49,599 nucleotides of DNA from Trueperella bernardiae (GCF_001469025.1 NZ_LNIZ01000010.1:1-49599); one strand, 5' to 3'. Positions 1 through 11,689 are shown, numbered from the stretch's first letter. Numbers and translations: made by a program. The notes: generated by a model not told the origin, from the sequence alone.

Positions 1-117
1 ACGGTGGCAATAGCGGTAGGGTAACGCCCGGTCCCATTCCGAACCCGGAAGCTAAGCCTACCAGCGCCGATGGTACTGCACTTGAGAGGGTGTGGGAGAG
101 TAGGACACCGCCGTCAC
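1..117 (+). rRNA. rrf: 5S ribosomal RNA (5' end cut by window)
   Basis: The stretch reads as actinobacterial 5S rRNA, with the conserved core CCCATTCCGAACCCGGAAG and the later GATGGTACTGCA and GGGAGAGTAGG blocks. Bases 1-7 pair with 108-114 to form helix I, so only about three 5' bases are missing. This marks the end of an rRNA operon whose 16S and 23S genes lie to the left of the window. The 3' end is approximate. Confidence 0.95.
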
Positions 118-128
118 CAAACTTGATC

Positions 129-160
129 GTGAGCCCCGGCCCTGTGTGGTCGGGGCTCAC
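129..160 (+). terminator. Terminator of the rRNA operon
   Basis: A perfect 10-bp stem (129-138 with 151-160) lies 12 bases after the 5S gene, and the stem can extend inward through a further GCC/GGT. The U-tract is poor. Its position directly after 5S makes it the likely rrn terminator. Confidence 0.75.
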
Positions 161-312
161 TACTATACCCAGTCACGGCTTATGGCGGTGTGTGATCATG
201 GCCGTAGCTTCGGGTGGTCAGGCTTTATCCCTGCGCAGCACCACGACCACACACCGCACAACCAACGCACAAGTACGTACGTAACGGACGAGTTAGGAAG
301 AGGAGAATTGGC

Positions 313-1113
313 ATGCCGCAAGCGCCCGATTCGTATAACCCGTTCGCGCGTGCAGGTAGCTCCGTCTCCACGTACGTGGACGTTCGGCCCGGCTACCCCA
401 CCTCCGCGCTGGAAGGGCTGGTGTTCGACTCCGACGTCGTCGTTGATGTGGGAGCCGGGACGGGGAAGCTGACCGCGACGCTCGCGAGCCTGGCGGGGGA
501 GGTGTGGGCGGTTGAGCCGTCGGGGGATATGCGTGTCGGTTTCACGCGGGCCCTGCCTAACTTCCCGACCGAGCGGCTACTCGACGCAACGGCCGAACAC
601 CTCCCGTTCGCAGATGCCTCCGTGGACGTGCTTGCTTTCGGGCAATGCTGGCACTGGCTTGACGAGCGGGCGGCGGCACGTGAGTCCGCGCGCGTGGTCA
701 AGCCCGGCGGGCGCGTGCTCATCCTCTACAACCAGTTTGACGTGCGTCAGGCTTGGGTGCACAGACTGGCGCGGATCATGCGCTCGGGGGACGTGCACCG
801 GATCGATCGCGTCCCGGACCTGCGCATCCCCGGCCATCACGGCCACATGGAGCGTCCGTTCACGGAGCCAGAGTTGCACGCCAACACCTGGCTCGACCCG
901 CTGCTCCCGGAGCAGATTGCGCGGCTGGGGACGACGCGGTCGTCGTGGTTACAGGCTTCGCCTGAGGGTCGGGCACGGATGCGCGCCAACCTCGAGTGGT
1001 ACATGTTCAAGCACTTGAGCTGGCGTGACGACGCCGTGGTGGGGGTGCCGTACCAGTTGCAGGTATGGACCGCCACACGTTTTGTCGGAGCGGGCCGCTA
1101 CGATAGCGCTTAG
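313..1113 (+). CDS. Class I SAM-dependent methyltransferase
   Basis: The 266-aa product has a Methyltransf_11-type Rossmann fold near its N-terminus. Motif I is [11 protein letters not shown] at about residues 40-50, and the post-I acidic region, motif II ([18 protein letters not shown]) and a [11 protein letters not shown] strand follow. The start at 313 is chosen for a GGAAGAGGAG-like Shine-Dalgarno sequence just upstream; the frame is open further back to 214 but without a ribosome site. The substrate cannot be told from sequence. It lies 20 bases before ilvD and is probably cotranscribed with it, though nothing ties it to branched-chain amino acid synthesis. Confidence 0.85.
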   Translation: MPQAPDSYNPFARAGSSVSTYVDVRPGYPTSALEGLVFDSDVVVDVGAGTGKLTATLASLAGEVWAVEPSGDMRVGFTRALPNFPTERLLDATAEHLPFADASVDVLAFGQCWHWLDERAAARESARVVKPGGRVLILYNQFDVRQAWVHRLARIMRSGDVHRIDRVPDLRIPGHHGHMERPFTEPELHANTWLDPLLPEQIARLGTTRSSWLQASPEGRARMRANLEWYMFKHLSWRDDAVVGVPYQLQVWTATRFVGAGRYDSA

Positions 1114-1133
1114 TAGAGAGAAAAGAGGAGATC

Positions 1134-2960
1134 GTGCCACAGCTTCGTTCAGCGACGTCAACCACGGGACGCAACATGGCGGGTGCTCGCGCGCTTTGGC
1201 GGGCAACCGGTATGGGGGCAGAGGATTTCGGTAAGCCGATCATCGCGGTGGCCAACTCATTCACTCAGTTCGTTCCGGGCCACGTGCACCTCAAAGACAT
1301 GGGCCAGCTGGTTATCAAGGCTATTGAGGCTGCAGGCGGCGTGGGCAAGGAGTTTAACACGATCGCGGTGGATGACGGTATCGCGATGGGGCACGATGGG
1401 ATGCTCTACTCTCTGCCGAGCCGGGAGATTATCGCGGACTCGGTGGAGTACATGGTCAACGCCCACTGCGCGGACGCGCTGGTGTGCATCTCGAACTGTG
1501 ACAAGATCACGCCGGGCATGCTGATGGCCGCGATGCGGCTTAACATCCCGGTGGTGTTCGTCTCGGGAGGGCCGATGGAGTCGGGCAAGCCGGTGCAGGG
1601 CGTGGCGGATCACAACATTGACCTCATTGACGCGATGGCGCAGTCGGTGAATGATGCGGTGAGTGACGCCCAGCTGCTCGCGATTGAAGAGAACGCGTGC
1701 CCCACGTGTGGATCGTGCTCGGGGATGTTCACGGCGAATTCGATGAACTGCCTCACGGAGGCGCTTGGCCTGTCGCTGCCGGGTAATGGGTCCACGCTGG
1801 CCACGGCTGCGCGGCGCCGGGACCTGTTTGAGCGGGCGGGTGAGCTGATCGTAGAGCTGTGCCACCGCTATTACGACGACGGCGACGAGTCGGTCCTCCC
1901 GCGCTCGATCGCCACCCCGGGCGCGTTCCGCAACGCGATGACGATGGACATCGCGATGGGCGGGTCCACGAACACGGTGCTGCACATCCTGGCCGCGGCC
2001 CATGAGGGCGAGGTGGACTTCTCGATCGCGGACATCGACGCGCTCTCTCGCCGCACGCCCTGCCTGGCGAAGGTGGCCCCGAATTCCACGCGCTACCACA
2101 TGGAGGATTTCCACCGGGCGGGCGGCATCCCCGCGATCCTCGGCGAACTCGACCGGGGCGGCCTGCTCGACCGCAGCGTTCACGCCATCCACGCCCCCTC
2201 GCTCGAGGACTGGCTGGGGGAGTGGGACGTCCGCGGCGGCAGCGCCTCGGCGGCTGCGAAGGACCTGTTCACGGTGGCCCCGGGCGGGATCCGCACCACG
2301 CAGGCGTTCTCGCAGGATCGGCGCTATGAGTCGATTGACGACGACGCGGCGGTCGGCTGCATCCGCGACCTTGGCCACGCCTACACTGCCGACGGCGGCC
2401 TGTGCGTCCTGTTCGGCAACCTGGCGAAGGACGGGGCAGTCATCAAGACGGCTGGCATTGACGAATCGCTTTTCCACTTCGAGGGGCCGGCCCGCGTGGT
2501 CGAATCGCAGGAGGCAGCGATCGAGCTGATTTTGTCGAAGCAGGTGGTGCCGGGCGACGTCGTCGTGATCCGGTACGAGGGCCCCAAGGGCGGGCCGGGA
2601 ATGCAGGAGATGCTGTACCCCACGTCGTTCCTTAAGGGCCTGGGCCTGGGGAAGACGTGTGCGCTGATTACGGACGGGCGGTTCTCGGGTGGAACGTCGG
2701 GCCTGTCGATCGGGCACATTTCGCCGGAGGCGGCCTCGGGCGGCACGATCGGGCTCATCGAGGAGGGGGACCGGATCGTGATTGACGTCCCTACGCGTCT
2801 GCTCAAGCTGGACGTGTCGGACGAAGAGCTGGCGCGGCGTCGGGCGGAGAAGGGCGAGGCGCCCTGGGCGCCGAACCGCGACCGCACGGTCTCCAAGGCC
2901 CTGCGCGCGTATGCGACGATGGCGACGTCGGCGTCCTCGGGCGCGGTCCGCCAAATCTAG
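1134..2960 (+). CDS. ilvD: Dihydroxy-acid dehydratase
   Basis: The 608-aa enzyme dehydrates 2,3-dihydroxy-isovalerate and 2,3-dihydroxy-3-methylvalerate to the 2-keto acids, the third common step of Val/Ile synthesis. The iron-sulfur ligand motifs NCDKITPGM (Cys about 122) and [15 protein letters not shown] (about 189) are intact, and [20 protein letters not shown] is typical of the C-terminal domain. The GTG start is supported by AGAGGAG eight bases upstream. Length fits the longer (about 610 aa) IlvD class. It stands apart from ilvBNC in this window, separated by two transporter genes, but serves the same pathway. Confidence 0.97.
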   Translation: MPQLRSATSTTGRNMAGARALWRATGMGAEDFGKPIIAVANSFTQFVPGHVHLKDMGQLVIKAIEAAGGVGKEFNTIAVDDGIAMGHDGMLYSLPSREIIADSVEYMVNAHCADALVCISNCDKITPGMLMAAMRLNIPVVFVSGGPMESGKPVQGVADHNIDLIDAMAQSVNDAVSDAQLLAIEENACPTCGSCSGMFTANSMNCLTEALGLSLPGNGSTLATAARRRDLFERAGELIVELCHRYYDDGDESVLPRSIATPGAFRNAMTMDIAMGGSTNTVLHILAAAHEGEVDFSIADIDALSRRTPCLAKVAPNSTRYHMEDFHRAGGIPAILGELDRGGLLDRSVHAIHAPSLEDWLGEWDVRGGSASAAAKDLFTVAPGGIRTTQAFSQDRRYESIDDDAAVGCIRDLGHAYTADGGLCVLFGNLAKDGAVIKTAGIDESLFHFEGPARVVESQEAAIELILSKQVVPGDVVVIRYEGPKGGPGMQEMLYPTSFLKGLGLGKTCALITDGRFSGGTSGLSIGHISPEAASGGTIGLIEEGDRIVIDVPTRLLKLDVSDEELARRRAEKGEAPWAPNRDRTVSKALRAYATMATSASSGAVRQI

Positions 2961-3027
2961 GCCTGGACGTGTTGGTGGGCAGTGGTCCGCCAGGTGTGAA
3001 AGCGAGACGTAGGACTTGCGTCGATCA

Positions 3028-3055
3028 TTGCTCGCGCTTGCGATGGGTATAGTAT
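3028..3055 (+). promoter_or_regulatory. Possible promoter of the ThrE-type exporter gene
   Basis: TTGCTC (3028-3033) and TAGTAT (3050-3055) are 16 bases apart; the overlapping TATAGT at 3048 is an alternative -10. This would give an mRNA leader of about 25-30 bases. The call is by eye only. Confidence 0.4.
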
Positions 3056-3089
3056 CGGCGGGTTTGTTAACGATCTGAATGGATTGGTT

Positions 3090-4394
3090 ATGGGAGACGA
3101 GAAATACCCTGACACTCTTGAGGAAAAGGCGCGGGCGATTCTCGCATACGGCAGACTACTGCTGGCTTCTGGCGCGGGTGCGTATCGTGTGAAGTACTCG
3201 ATGGCGCGCGCTGCCCATCAGCTCGGAATTAGCAGGCTTGAAGCGTCCGTCACAATGACGGATATCACCGTAACCGCGTGGGAGAACGGGCGCTCACAGA
3301 CGGACTTTACTGAGCAGCGTCACGTGGGAGTGAACTCTCGACGCCTTGATGTCTTGTCCGAGATCGGCACCCAGGACCTTAAGGTACGTAGCGTGTCCCA
3401 CCTGCGCTCGCTCTTGGAGCAGACGGTCAAGCAGGATCGGCACTGGGGGATGTGGACCACCGTGTTCGCGGCGGCGTTCGCGTGTGCAGCATTCTGCTTC
3501 CTCAATGGTGGGCGCGTCGTCGAATGTACCACGGTGTTTTTCGCGGCCGGCATTGGCCAGCTTGTCCGTAAGCTGATGCTTAAGCGCAATTATGCCCACT
3601 TCTTCATTTGGGTCGTGTGTGGCATGGTCTCCCCGCTGGTGTACATGGGGATCTTGTCCATGTTGGCCTCCTTTGGCCACGTCCTGCAGCTGAGCCACCA
3701 GGCGGGTCTGATCTCGGCGATCTTGTTCCTCATTCCGGGATTCCCGTTAACCACCGCGATGCTTGACTTCGTGCGTTCCGATTTTCAGTCCGCGTTGGCA
3801 CGGTTCTCCTATTGTGTGATGGTACTTGGATCGGCGGGGTTGCCTTTATGGGCCGTGACCCACGCCACGAATTGGGACGTGGTGGGTGCCGCTCCCATGG
3901 CGTTGCCGTTCGCGCTGAACCTGTCCTTGCAGATCCTGTGTTCCTTCGTTGCGGCGGGTGGCTTTGCCATCCTTTTTAATGCCGCGTGGAAGGTGGCGCT
4001 TCTGGCAGCTGGCGTGGCCGCGCTGACCAACCCGACCCGCCTGATCCTCCAGAACTATTCGGGCATTCCGTGGCAGATCGCGGTGGGATTGGCGGCCTTC
4101 GTTGCTGGTTTGTGTGCGACGTTCGTGGCATGGCGGACCACCCATTCCCGTGTTTCTCTCTCCGTACCGTCTGTGGTGATCATGATTCCGGGCGTGCCGT
4201 TCTACCGCGCGTTGGTGGCGATCAACGAGGGCAACTTGTCGATTGCGTTGACGACGATCGCGGAGGTTTTCTTCGTGATCATGGCGATCGGATTCGGCTT
4301 GGCGTTCTCCCGTGCGGTCACGGATCGAGGCTGGTTGCACGATCGTGACACGACCAAGCTGGCCGATAGCTATCTGGAGGATCGTGCAAACTAG
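3090..4394 (+). CDS. Threonine/serine exporter family membrane protein (ThrE-like)
   Basis: The 434-aa protein has a soluble N-terminal part of about 125 residues (DUF1212-type, with GRLLLASGAGAYRVKYSMAR) followed by about ten hydrophobic segments. It thus combines the ThrE (PF06738) and ThrE_2 (PF12821) regions in one chain, as in corynebacterial ThrE, which exports threonine and serine by proton antiport. The conserved PGVPFYRA near residue 365 fits the second half. Start: ATG 3090, with TTG 3084 in frame as an alternative; neither has a strong Shine-Dalgarno. Substrate specificity is inferred from the family. Confidence 0.85.
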   Translation: MGDEKYPDTLEEKARAILAYGRLLLASGAGAYRVKYSMARAAHQLGISRLEASVTMTDITVTAWENGRSQTDFTEQRHVGVNSRRLDVLSEIGTQDLKVRSVSHLRSLLEQTVKQDRHWGMWTTVFAAAFACAAFCFLNGGRVVECTTVFFAAGIGQLVRKLMLKRNYAHFFIWVVCGMVSPLVYMGILSMLASFGHVLQLSHQAGLISAILFLIPGFPLTTAMLDFVRSDFQSALARFSYCVMVLGSAGLPLWAVTHATNWDVVGAAPMALPFALNLSLQILCSFVAAGGFAILFNAAWKVALLAAGVAALTNPTRLILQNYSGIPWQIAVGLAAFVAGLCATFVAWRTTHSRVSLSVPSVVIMIPGVPFYRALVAINEGNLSIALTTIAEVFFVIMAIGFGLAFSRAVTDRGWLHDRDTTKLADSYLEDRAN

Positions 4395-4494
4395 CGCCCG
4401 GGTCTGAACGTATTCTGTCTTGCTGCTTTCGGTGGGAATAACGCGGCTTTCCGGGGATAATGGATGAAGGTCTCGTTCTTAGGAAAGGTAGAGG

Positions 4495-6099
4495 ATGACG
4501 GGGTTTCTGGAGTTCTTCGCTGAAGAACCAGTGTTGCTTGCGTTCTTGCTTATCGGCATAGGCATGATTTTTGGCCACATCAAGGTGAAGGGAGTGTCCC
4601 TTGGTGCGGCGGCGGTGCTGTTTGCGGCGATTGCGTTTTCTGCTTTTGCGAAGTCTCACGGAATCGACATTGCGATTAGCGCGAAGATTGGCCATCTCGG
4701 GTTGGCCCTGTTCACCTTTGCGATCGGCAATAACTCTGGCCCGTCGTTCTTTGAAAACGTCCGGAGGGCGCTCGGGCCGATGGCCGCGCTCGTTGTCATT
4801 TACTTCCTGACGGGCGGGGTTGGATACGTTGTTGGGCGCTTTGTGCTCGGGATGGACACCGCGCTGGTTGCAGGAACGTTCGCGGGTGCGTTGACGAACA
4901 CTCCGGCGTTGGCGGCTGCCGCGGAGGCGTCGGGATTTGAGGCGCAGGCGACTGTCGGTTACTCGATTTCTTACCTGTTCGGCGTGATCGGAATGATGAT
5001 TGCTGCTGCGATCGCGTTGCGTAATTCCGCAGCGGATACCGATAAACCGACGCCGATCACGCACATGAATCTGCGCGTGGACCGTGACGACAACCCCCGT
5101 GTGGGGGCGATCCTTGGCCTGTTTAAGAACCCGCCGGAAATCTCGCGTATGCGGCGCGGTGAGGAGGGGCCGATCTGGATCCCCACGAAGCATGACGTCC
5201 TGGAGAAGGGTGACCTGCTGACGGTCGTTGGGCCCGTGCATGAGCTGGAAGAGCTGAAGACGATGGTGGGTCACCAGTCGTCGCATTCGTTGCGTGCGGA
5301 CCGGCGTTATCTCGATTTCCGGCGCATCACGGTGTCTGAGCCGAAGATCGCGGGCAAGACGATCGCGGAGCTTGACGAGATCCTGTTTAACAAGTTCGGC
5401 GCCACGGTTTCGCGTGTTCGCCGCGGGGATTCTGACATGCTTGCCGTTCCCGAATTCATGATTGAAATGGGTGATCGCGTGCGCGTGATTGGCCCGACGT
5501 CGAACATGAAGCTTATCTCCAAGTTCTTTGGCGATTCGGCGCGCGGTTTTTCGGATCTGAACCCGGTGGCTCTGGGGCTTGGGATGGCGCTCGGCATAGC
5601 GTTCGGTGTCATCCGTTTCCCGTTGCCGGGTGGCAGCACGTTCGCCATCGGTGCGGCGGCGGGTACGCTGCTGGTCGGCTTGGTCTTTGGCCGCGTCGGC
5701 CGTATCGGTAAGCAGATTACGGCGCTGCCGAATACGACGTGTGCTGTCCTGTCTGAGTTGGGCCTGCTGATCTTCCTCGCGCAGGCGGGAACCACTGCGG
5801 GTGGCCAGATCGCTCTGGCCTTCGAATCCGGTACGTGGATCCAGATCCTTCTGCTCGGTGTTCTCTTCACCTCGACCTTGGCCATCAGCTTGTACCTTAC
5901 GATGCGCTACGTGTTCAAGATGGGCGGCACGCAGCTGTCCGGCCTGCTCGGCGGAGCGCAGACACAGCCGGCGGTCCTCGCTTTCGCCAATGGGCGAACG
6001 AACTCCGATCCGCGCGTCGCGCTCGGATATGCCTTGGTTTACCCGATCGCGATGATCGGCAAGATCCTGGTGGCGACCATCCTCGGCTCGATGCCGTAG
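4495..6099 (+). CDS. AspT/YidE-type transporter with two RCK_C domains
   Basis: The 534-aa membrane protein has the layout of the aspartate:alanine exchanger (AAE) family: five or so transmembrane segments, a central cytoplasmic part with two TrkA_C/RCK_C-like domains (about residues 205-275 and 285-350), and a second membrane block. Characteristic stretches are FAIGNNSGPSFFENVRR and the repeat-like FANGRTNSDPRVALGYA near the C-terminus. AAGGTAGAGG precedes the ATG. Substrate is unknown; an anionic amino acid or dicarboxylate is possible. aspA lies 4 kb downstream, but the two genes are not adjacent, so an aspartate link is only a guess. Confidence 0.85.
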   Translation: MTGFLEFFAEEPVLLAFLLIGIGMIFGHIKVKGVSLGAAAVLFAAIAFSAFAKSHGIDIAISAKIGHLGLALFTFAIGNNSGPSFFENVRRALGPMAALVVIYFLTGGVGYVVGRFVLGMDTALVAGTFAGALTNTPALAAAAEASGFEAQATVGYSISYLFGVIGMMIAAAIALRNSAADTDKPTPITHMNLRVDRDDNPRVGAILGLFKNPPEISRMRRGEEGPIWIPTKHDVLEKGDLLTVVGPVHELEELKTMVGHQSSHSLRADRRYLDFRRITVSEPKIAGKTIAELDEILFNKFGATVSRVRRGDSDMLAVPEFMIEMGDRVRVIGPTSNMKLISKFFGDSARGFSDLNPVALGLGMALGIAFGVIRFPLPGGSTFAIGAAAGTLLVGLVFGRVGRIGKQITALPNTTCAVLSELGLLIFLAQAGTTAGGQIALAFESGTWIQILLLGVLFTSTLAISLYLTMRYVFKMGGTQLSGLLGGAQTQPAVLAFANGRTNSDPRVALGYALVYPIAMIGKILVATILGSMP

Positions 6100-6205
6100 C
6101 GATCCCGCCCGGCGGCTCGGTTTGGCGTTCGGGCAGCATTGGCACGACGCCGGAGCGGCGCGGCTTGACTGCACGACGCCGTCGCGCCATCTGATACCGG
6201 CCGAT

Positions 6206-6239
6206 GAGGGGCCCGGAACCGCGCGGTTCCGGGCCCCTC
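6206..6239 (+). terminator. Terminator hairpin after the AspT-like gene
   Basis: A perfect 15-bp stem (6206-6220 with 6225-6239) closes a four-base loop, but there is no U-run. It separates the transporter gene from the ilv leader. The bases from 6100 to 6205 hold nothing else recognisable. Confidence 0.75.
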
Positions 6240-6347
6240 GGCTTCCCGGCGTCCAGCCTGCGGTCTCACGGAACGAGCCCCCGTCATCCCGCCAGCAGGC
6301 CGGCAGCGAAGACCATGATCCAGCATGTGAGATCTTTCGGGAAAGAT

Positions 6348-6377
6348 TTGGCCGGCTCTTTGGCGGCAGTCTACGAT
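6348..6377 (+). promoter_or_regulatory. Promoter of the ilvBNC leader transcript
   Basis: TTGGCC (6348-6353) and TACGAT (6372-6377) are separated by 18 bases. The -10 box ends six bases before the leader-peptide ATG at 6384, so transcription probably starts at that A and the leader is translated leaderless. Confidence 0.6.
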
Positions 6378-6383
6378 CGGCAT

Positions 6384-6425
6384 ATGTCGATTATTCTCGT
6401 AGTAGTTCAGCGCACCTGCAGGTAA
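6384..6425 (+). CDS. ilvBNC attenuator leader peptide (13 aa)
   Basis: The ORF reads MSIILVVVQRTCR and carries consecutive Ile-Ile-Leu-Val-Val-Val codons, exactly the three products of the pathway. This is the signature of transcription attenuation; a comparable Ile/Leu/Val leader precedes ilvBNC in Corynebacterium glutamicum. Stalling at these codons would change folding of the downstream RNA. No Shine-Dalgarno is present, in line with leaderless initiation from the promoter at 6348-6377. Its last four sense codons and stop lie inside the first attenuator hairpin. Confidence 0.85.
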   Translation: MSIILVVVQRTCR

Positions 6426-6467
6426 CGCTGTCCTGCGGTGCGCCCCTCGAAACTCGGGGGGTTTTTT
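6410..6467 (+). promoter_or_regulatory. ilvBNC transcription attenuator
   Basis: Hairpin one pairs 6410-6416 and 6418-6422 with 6432-6443 (12 pairs, one bulged T) and overlaps the end of the leader peptide. It is followed by CCCC (6443-6446), a nine-base loop, GGGG from 6456 and six T (6462-6467), a terminator. Hairpin one and the terminator share only base 6443. A ribosome at the stop codon would block hairpin one and leave the terminator free; one stalled at Ile/Leu codons would leave hairpin one free. How strongly the two exclude each other needs a folding calculation. Confidence 0.75.
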
Positions 6468-6507
6468 CATGCGTGAATGACCGGCACTGAAATTTCAAGG
6501 AGGAACC

Positions 6508-8307
6508 ATGGCACTAGGGCCAACGCCACCGAAGGCTAAGGAAGAGCCGACGACTATCCGTGAGAAAACCACGGGTGCGCGAGCGGTTATTCGCTCGCTT
6601 GAGGAGCTGGGCGTCAAGACCATTTTTGGTCTGCCAGGTGGTGCCGCGTTGCCTCTGTATGACGCGATCTTTGAGTCGTCCATTCGCCACATCTTGGTCC
6701 GCCACGAGCAGGGCGCGGGGCACGCGGCGGAGGGCCTGGCGGTGTCCACGGGCGAGGTCGGGGTGTGCATGGCCACCTCGGGCCCAGGCGCCTCGAACCT
6801 GGTGACGGCGCTGCTGGATGCGAACCTTGACTCGGTGCCGCTGGTGGCAATCACGGGCCAGGTGGGCGCTAGCCTGATCGGCACGGACGCCTTCCAGGAG
6901 GCGGACATCATCGGGGCCACCTACCCGCTGGCCAAGCACTCTTTCCTTATCACGGATGCGAACGAGATCCCGGCCCGCATCGCGGAGGCCTACCACCTGG
7001 CCCGCTCGGGCCGCCCGGGCCCGGTGCTGGTGGACGTCACGAAGTCGGCGCAGAACGAGGAGTGCGAGTTCGTGTGGCCGCCGAAGATGGAGCTGCCCGG
7101 CTACAGCCCGCAGACCAGGCCGAGCCTGCGCCAGGTGCGTGAGGCGGCGCGCATGATCGCCGCCGCCTCCAAGCCGGTATTCTATGTGGGCGGCGGCGCG
7201 ATCCGCTCCCGCGCTCATGAGGAGCTGGCCCAGCTAGTGGAGATGACAGGCATCCCGGTGGTCACCACCCTCAACGCTCGCGGCGCCTTCCCCGATTCGG
7301 ATCGCCGCCACCTGGGCATGCCGGGCATGCACGGGACGGTCCCGGCCGTCGTCGCCCTGCAAAAGTCGGACCTGCTCATCACGCTCGGCGCCCGCTTCGA
7401 TGACCGGGTCACGGGCAAGCTGGACGAGTTCGCGCCGGAGGCGAAGGTCATCCACGCGGACATCGACCCGGCGGAGTTCGGCAAGAACCGGGCGGTCGAC
7501 GTCGCGCTGCAGGGCGACCTGCGTCTCACGATCGAGGCACTGATCGACGAGATCCCGGACGCCTTCGAGCAGTACGGCACCCCGGACCTGGCGGCATGGT
7601 GGGCGTTCCTCGACCGCATGAGCGAGACCTACCCGGTGGGCTACGAGGAGCCGGAGGACGGGCTGATGAGCCCGCAGTATGTCCTGTCGCGCCTGGGTGC
7701 GCTCGCGGGAGACTCGATCTTCTCCACGGGAGTGGGCCAGCATCAGATGTGGGCCCAGCAGTTCATCCCGCTCCAGTTCCCGGGCCAGCTCGTCACCTCG
7801 TGTGGCGCGGGCACGATGGGCTACGGCGTGCCGGCCGCGATGGGCGCGAAGGTGGGCAACCCGGACAAGACGGTGTGGTGTATCGACGGCGATGGCTCGT
7901 TCCAGATGACCAACCAGGAGCTCGCCACCTGCCGCCTCAACGACATCCCGATTAAGGTCGCCCTCATCAATAACTCGTCGCTGGGCATGGTGCGCCAGTG
8001 GCAGAACCTGTTCTACGACGGGCGTTTCTCCCACACGGACCTCAACACGGGCCACGGCACGCGTCGCATCCCGGACTTCGTCAAGATGGCCGACGCCTAC
8101 GATTGCCACGGGATCCGTGTGGAGCGCCCGGAGGACGTAGACGCAGCGATCACCGAGGCGATGAGCATTAATGACCGTCCGGTCGTCGTGGAGTTCGTGG
8201 TCTCCCCGGATTCGATGGTGTGGCCGATGGTGCCCTCGGGCGTCTCCAACGATGACATCCTGTACGCGCGCGATATGCGACCCAAGCATGAGGAGGAACA
8301 AGCATGA
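6508..8307 (+). CDS. ilvB: Acetolactate synthase large (catalytic) subunit
   Basis: The 599-aa thiamine-diphosphate enzyme joins two pyruvates to acetolactate, or pyruvate and 2-oxobutyrate to acetohydroxybutyrate, the first common step for Val/Leu/Ile. Domains in order: N-terminal TPP-binding with the catalytic Glu in [12 protein letters not shown] (about residue 69), central domain, and C-terminal TPP-binding with [12 protein letters not shown] ending in INN (about 460-490). AAGGAGG lies just before the ATG. The stop overlaps the ilvN start by four bases (ATGA), so the two subunits are translationally coupled. Expression is controlled by the upstream leader. Confidence 0.98.
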   Translation: MALGPTPPKAKEEPTTIREKTTGARAVIRSLEELGVKTIFGLPGGAALPLYDAIFESSIRHILVRHEQGAGHAAEGLAVSTGEVGVCMATSGPGASNLVTALLDANLDSVPLVAITGQVGASLIGTDAFQEADIIGATYPLAKHSFLITDANEIPARIAEAYHLARSGRPGPVLVDVTKSAQNEECEFVWPPKMELPGYSPQTRPSLRQVREAARMIAAASKPVFYVGGGAIRSRAHEELAQLVEMTGIPVVTTLNARGAFPDSDRRHLGMPGMHGTVPAVVALQKSDLLITLGARFDDRVTGKLDEFAPEAKVIHADIDPAEFGKNRAVDVALQGDLRLTIEALIDEIPDAFEQYGTPDLAAWWAFLDRMSETYPVGYEEPEDGLMSPQYVLSRLGALAGDSIFSTGVGQHQMWAQQFIPLQFPGQLVTSCGAGTMGYGVPAAMGAKVGNPDKTVWCIDGDGSFQMTNQELATCRLNDIPIKVALINNSSLGMVRQWQNLFYDGRFSHTDLNTGHGTRRIPDFVKMADAYDCHGIRVERPEDVDAAITEAMSINDRPVVVEFVVSPDSMVWPMVPSGVSNDDILYARDMRPKHEEEQA

Positions 8308-8840
8308 TCAGCCACCGCCGCACCCTGTCCGTTCTGGTGGAGAACAAGCCGGGCGTGCTTGCTCGCGTCTCTGGCCTCTTTGCCCGCCGCGCGTTCAACA
8401 TTCACTCACTCGCGGTGGGGCCCACGGAGGACCCGGAGCTGTCGCGTATCACCCTGGTGGTCGACACCTCCGAGGTGTCTTTCGACCAGATCACGAAGCA
8501 GCTGAACAAGCTCATCAACGTCATCAAGATCTCCGAGCTGGAGCGCGACCTGTCGGTTCAGCGCAAGCTGGTCCTCATCAAGGTCCGCGCCGACGATTCG
8601 TCGCGCACGAACGTCATCCAGGTGGTTGAGCTGTTCCGGGCGAAGATTGTCGACGTTGTCCCGGACGCGGTCACGATCGAGGCCACCGGCTCAGATGACA
8701 AGATTAACGCCCTCCTGTCCGCCCTGGAGCCGTATGGCGTGAAGGAGATCGTCCAGTCGGGATCCGTCGCGATTTCACGCGGGTCACGTTCCATGACCGA
8801 AGTTGTCAAGGCCGAGCGCAAGCAGTTGCGCGGAGCATAA
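8304..8840 (+). CDS. ilvN: Acetolactate synthase small (regulatory) subunit
   Basis: The 178-aa protein begins with an ACT domain ([22 protein letters not shown], about residues 6-27) that binds valine for feedback inhibition. It continues with the usual ALS_ss C-terminal domain, which stimulates IlvB. It overlaps ilvB by four bases and is followed after 15 bases by ilvC, forming one operon. Length and layout are normal for an actinobacterial IlvN. Confidence 0.97.
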   Translation: MISHRRTLSVLVENKPGVLARVSGLFARRAFNIHSLAVGPTEDPELSRITLVVDTSEVSFDQITKQLNKLINVIKISELERDLSVQRKLVLIKVRADDSSRTNVIQVVELFRAKIVDVVPDAVTIEATGSDDKINALLSALEPYGVKEIVQSGSVAISRGSRSMTEVVKAERKQLRGA

Positions 8841-9881
<1,041 letters not shown>

Positions 9882-9893
9882 GGGAAACCGGGG

Positions 9894-9924
9894 GTGGGGG
9901 CGGCCGCGGGTCGCCCCCACTTTT
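9894..9924 (+). terminator. Terminator of ilvBNC
   Basis: A perfect 9-bp stem (9894-9902 with 9912-9920) is followed by TTTT. It lies 13 bases after the ilvC stop. Confidence 0.9.
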
Positions 9925-10023
9925 GCACCTGTTTTTGGATATTTCGCCTTTTGCCGGGTAAGTGTCGGAGCCAGCGGCTACGATGAATGTGAAGTTCAGT
10001 GCCGAACACTCGAGGAGCATTAC

Positions 10024-11442
10024 GTGTCCGCTTTCCGCATCGAAGAAGACCTGCTTGGGCCGCGTCAGATCCCGAACGATGTCTACTACGGCGTGCATAC
10101 CCTGCGCGCGAAGGAGAATTTCCCGATCTCGGGCCGCACGATCAACGACACCCCGGAATTCATCCGGGCGATGGTGATGGTGAAGAAGGCGGAGGCGCTC
10201 GCGAATCGGGACAAGCGGGTGTTGCCGGAGGATCTGGCGAAAGCGATTGTGGCAGCCTGTGACCTCATCTTGAACGAGGGCCGGTGCATGGACCAGTTCC
10301 CGGTGGACGCGTTCCAGGGCGGGGCAGGCACGTCGGTGAACATGAATACGAACGAGGTGGTGGCCAACCTCGCTCTTGAGCTGCTGGGTAAGGAAAAGGG
10401 CGATTACGACGTCGTTCATCCCAATGATCACGTAAACAAGTCCCAGTCCACGAATGACGCCTACCCGACGGGGTTCCGCGTGGCACTGTACAAGATGTGC
10501 GAGGCTTTTATTGGGGAGCTGGATGCGCTGCGCACGTCGTTTAATCGGATCGCGCAGGCGAACATGCACGTGTTGAAGATGGGCCGCACGCAGCTGCAGG
10601 ATGCCGTGCCGATGACGGTGGGGCAGGAGTTCGCGGCCTACTCGGTGCTGATGGAGGAGGAGGCGCGGAATGTGCGCCGGCAGATGGAGCTGCTGCTCGA
10701 GGTGAACTTGGGCGCCACCGCGATTGGTACGAAGCTCAACACCCCGGATGGGTTCCAGGAGGCCGTGGTGGCGCGCCTGGCGGAGGTGACGGGGCTGGCG
10801 GTGCAGTCGGCGCCGAACCTCATTGAGGCCACCTCGGACACGGGCGCTTACGTGGCGATGTCTAGCGCGTTTAAGCGAATTGCTACGAAGGTGTCGATGA
10901 TTTGTAATGACCTGCGCCTGCTGTCGTCGGGCCCGCGCGCGGGTTTGAATGAGATCAATTTGCCGCAGATGCAGGCCGGTTCGTCGATCATGCCGGCGAA
11001 GGTGAACCCGGTGATCCCGGAGGTGGTGAACCAGGTGTGCTTCAAGGTGATCGGCAACGATTTGACGGTGACGATGGCCTCCGAGGCGGGCCAGTTGCAG
11101 CTGAATGTGATGGAGCCGGTGATCGGGCAGTGCCTGTTCGAGGACATCGAGCTTTTGACGAACGCGCTCGCCACGTTGCGCGTGCGGTGCATTGACGGGA
11201 TCACGGTCAATGAGGAAATCTGCAAGGCCTATGTGATGAATTCCATCGGCATTATTACGTATCTGAACGAGCTTATTGGCCACAAACACGGCGATGCCAT
11301 CGGCCGTGAGGCCGCCCAGACCGGGCGGGGGATTCGGGAGCTCGTGCTGGAGGCGGGGCTGCTGTCGGAGGAGGAGCTCGACCGCGCGTTATCGGTGGAA
11401 AACCTTATTAATCCGGTCTATATGGGTGAAGTCTACGATTAA
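10024..11442 (+). CDS. aspA: Aspartate ammonia-lyase
   Basis: The 472-aa protein belongs to the class II fumarase/aspartase superfamily and carries the signature [11 protein letters not shown] (about residues 320-330), plus THPNDHVN-like [15 protein letters not shown] (about 137-151) and the aspartase-type N-terminus [22 protein letters not shown]. It deaminates aspartate to fumarate and ammonia. The GTG at 10024 is chosen over an open upstream frame because GAGGAGC lies seven bases before it and the length then equals known AspA. It stands alone between two terminators. Confidence 0.95.
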   Translation: MSAFRIEEDLLGPRQIPNDVYYGVHTLRAKENFPISGRTINDTPEFIRAMVMVKKAEALANRDKRVLPEDLAKAIVAACDLILNEGRCMDQFPVDAFQGGAGTSVNMNTNEVVANLALELLGKEKGDYDVVHPNDHVNKSQSTNDAYPTGFRVALYKMCEAFIGELDALRTSFNRIAQANMHVLKMGRTQLQDAVPMTVGQEFAAYSVLMEEEARNVRRQMELLLEVNLGATAIGTKLNTPDGFQEAVVARLAEVTGLAVQSAPNLIEATSDTGAYVAMSSAFKRIATKVSMICNDLRLLSSGPRAGLNEINLPQMQAGSSIMPAKVNPVIPEVVNQVCFKVIGNDLTVTMASEAGQLQLNVMEPVIGQCLFEDIELLTNALATLRVRCIDGITVNEEICKAYVMNSIGIITYLNELIGHKHGDAIGREAAQTGRGIRELVLEAGLLSEEELDRALSVENLINPVYMGEVYD

Positions 11443-11492
11443 CGACGCTGTCGCCCTGTTCGCGGCCGCCCGCGAATCTTCAACCGTTCCTC

Positions 11493-11537
11493 AACAGGCG
11501 CGGCACCAGTTTTCAGCGAATTGGTGCCGCGCCTGTT
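11493..11537 (+). terminator. Terminator of aspA
   Basis: A 16-bp perfect stem (11493-11508 with 11522-11537) lies about 50 bases after aspA and ends in TTT. Confidence 0.85.
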
Positions 11538-11689
11538 TCCGTGATGGGATAACTTCTTTGTGTGATGGGATTCCTTCTCGCGTACCGGGTCTGCCGGCGT
11601 GCTGGGCCTGCTTCCGGGTGTGCGCATCCTGCACAATTATCTCGTTTGCCACACCTGTCACGGTCGGCGGCAGGTTGCACCCGGCAGTT

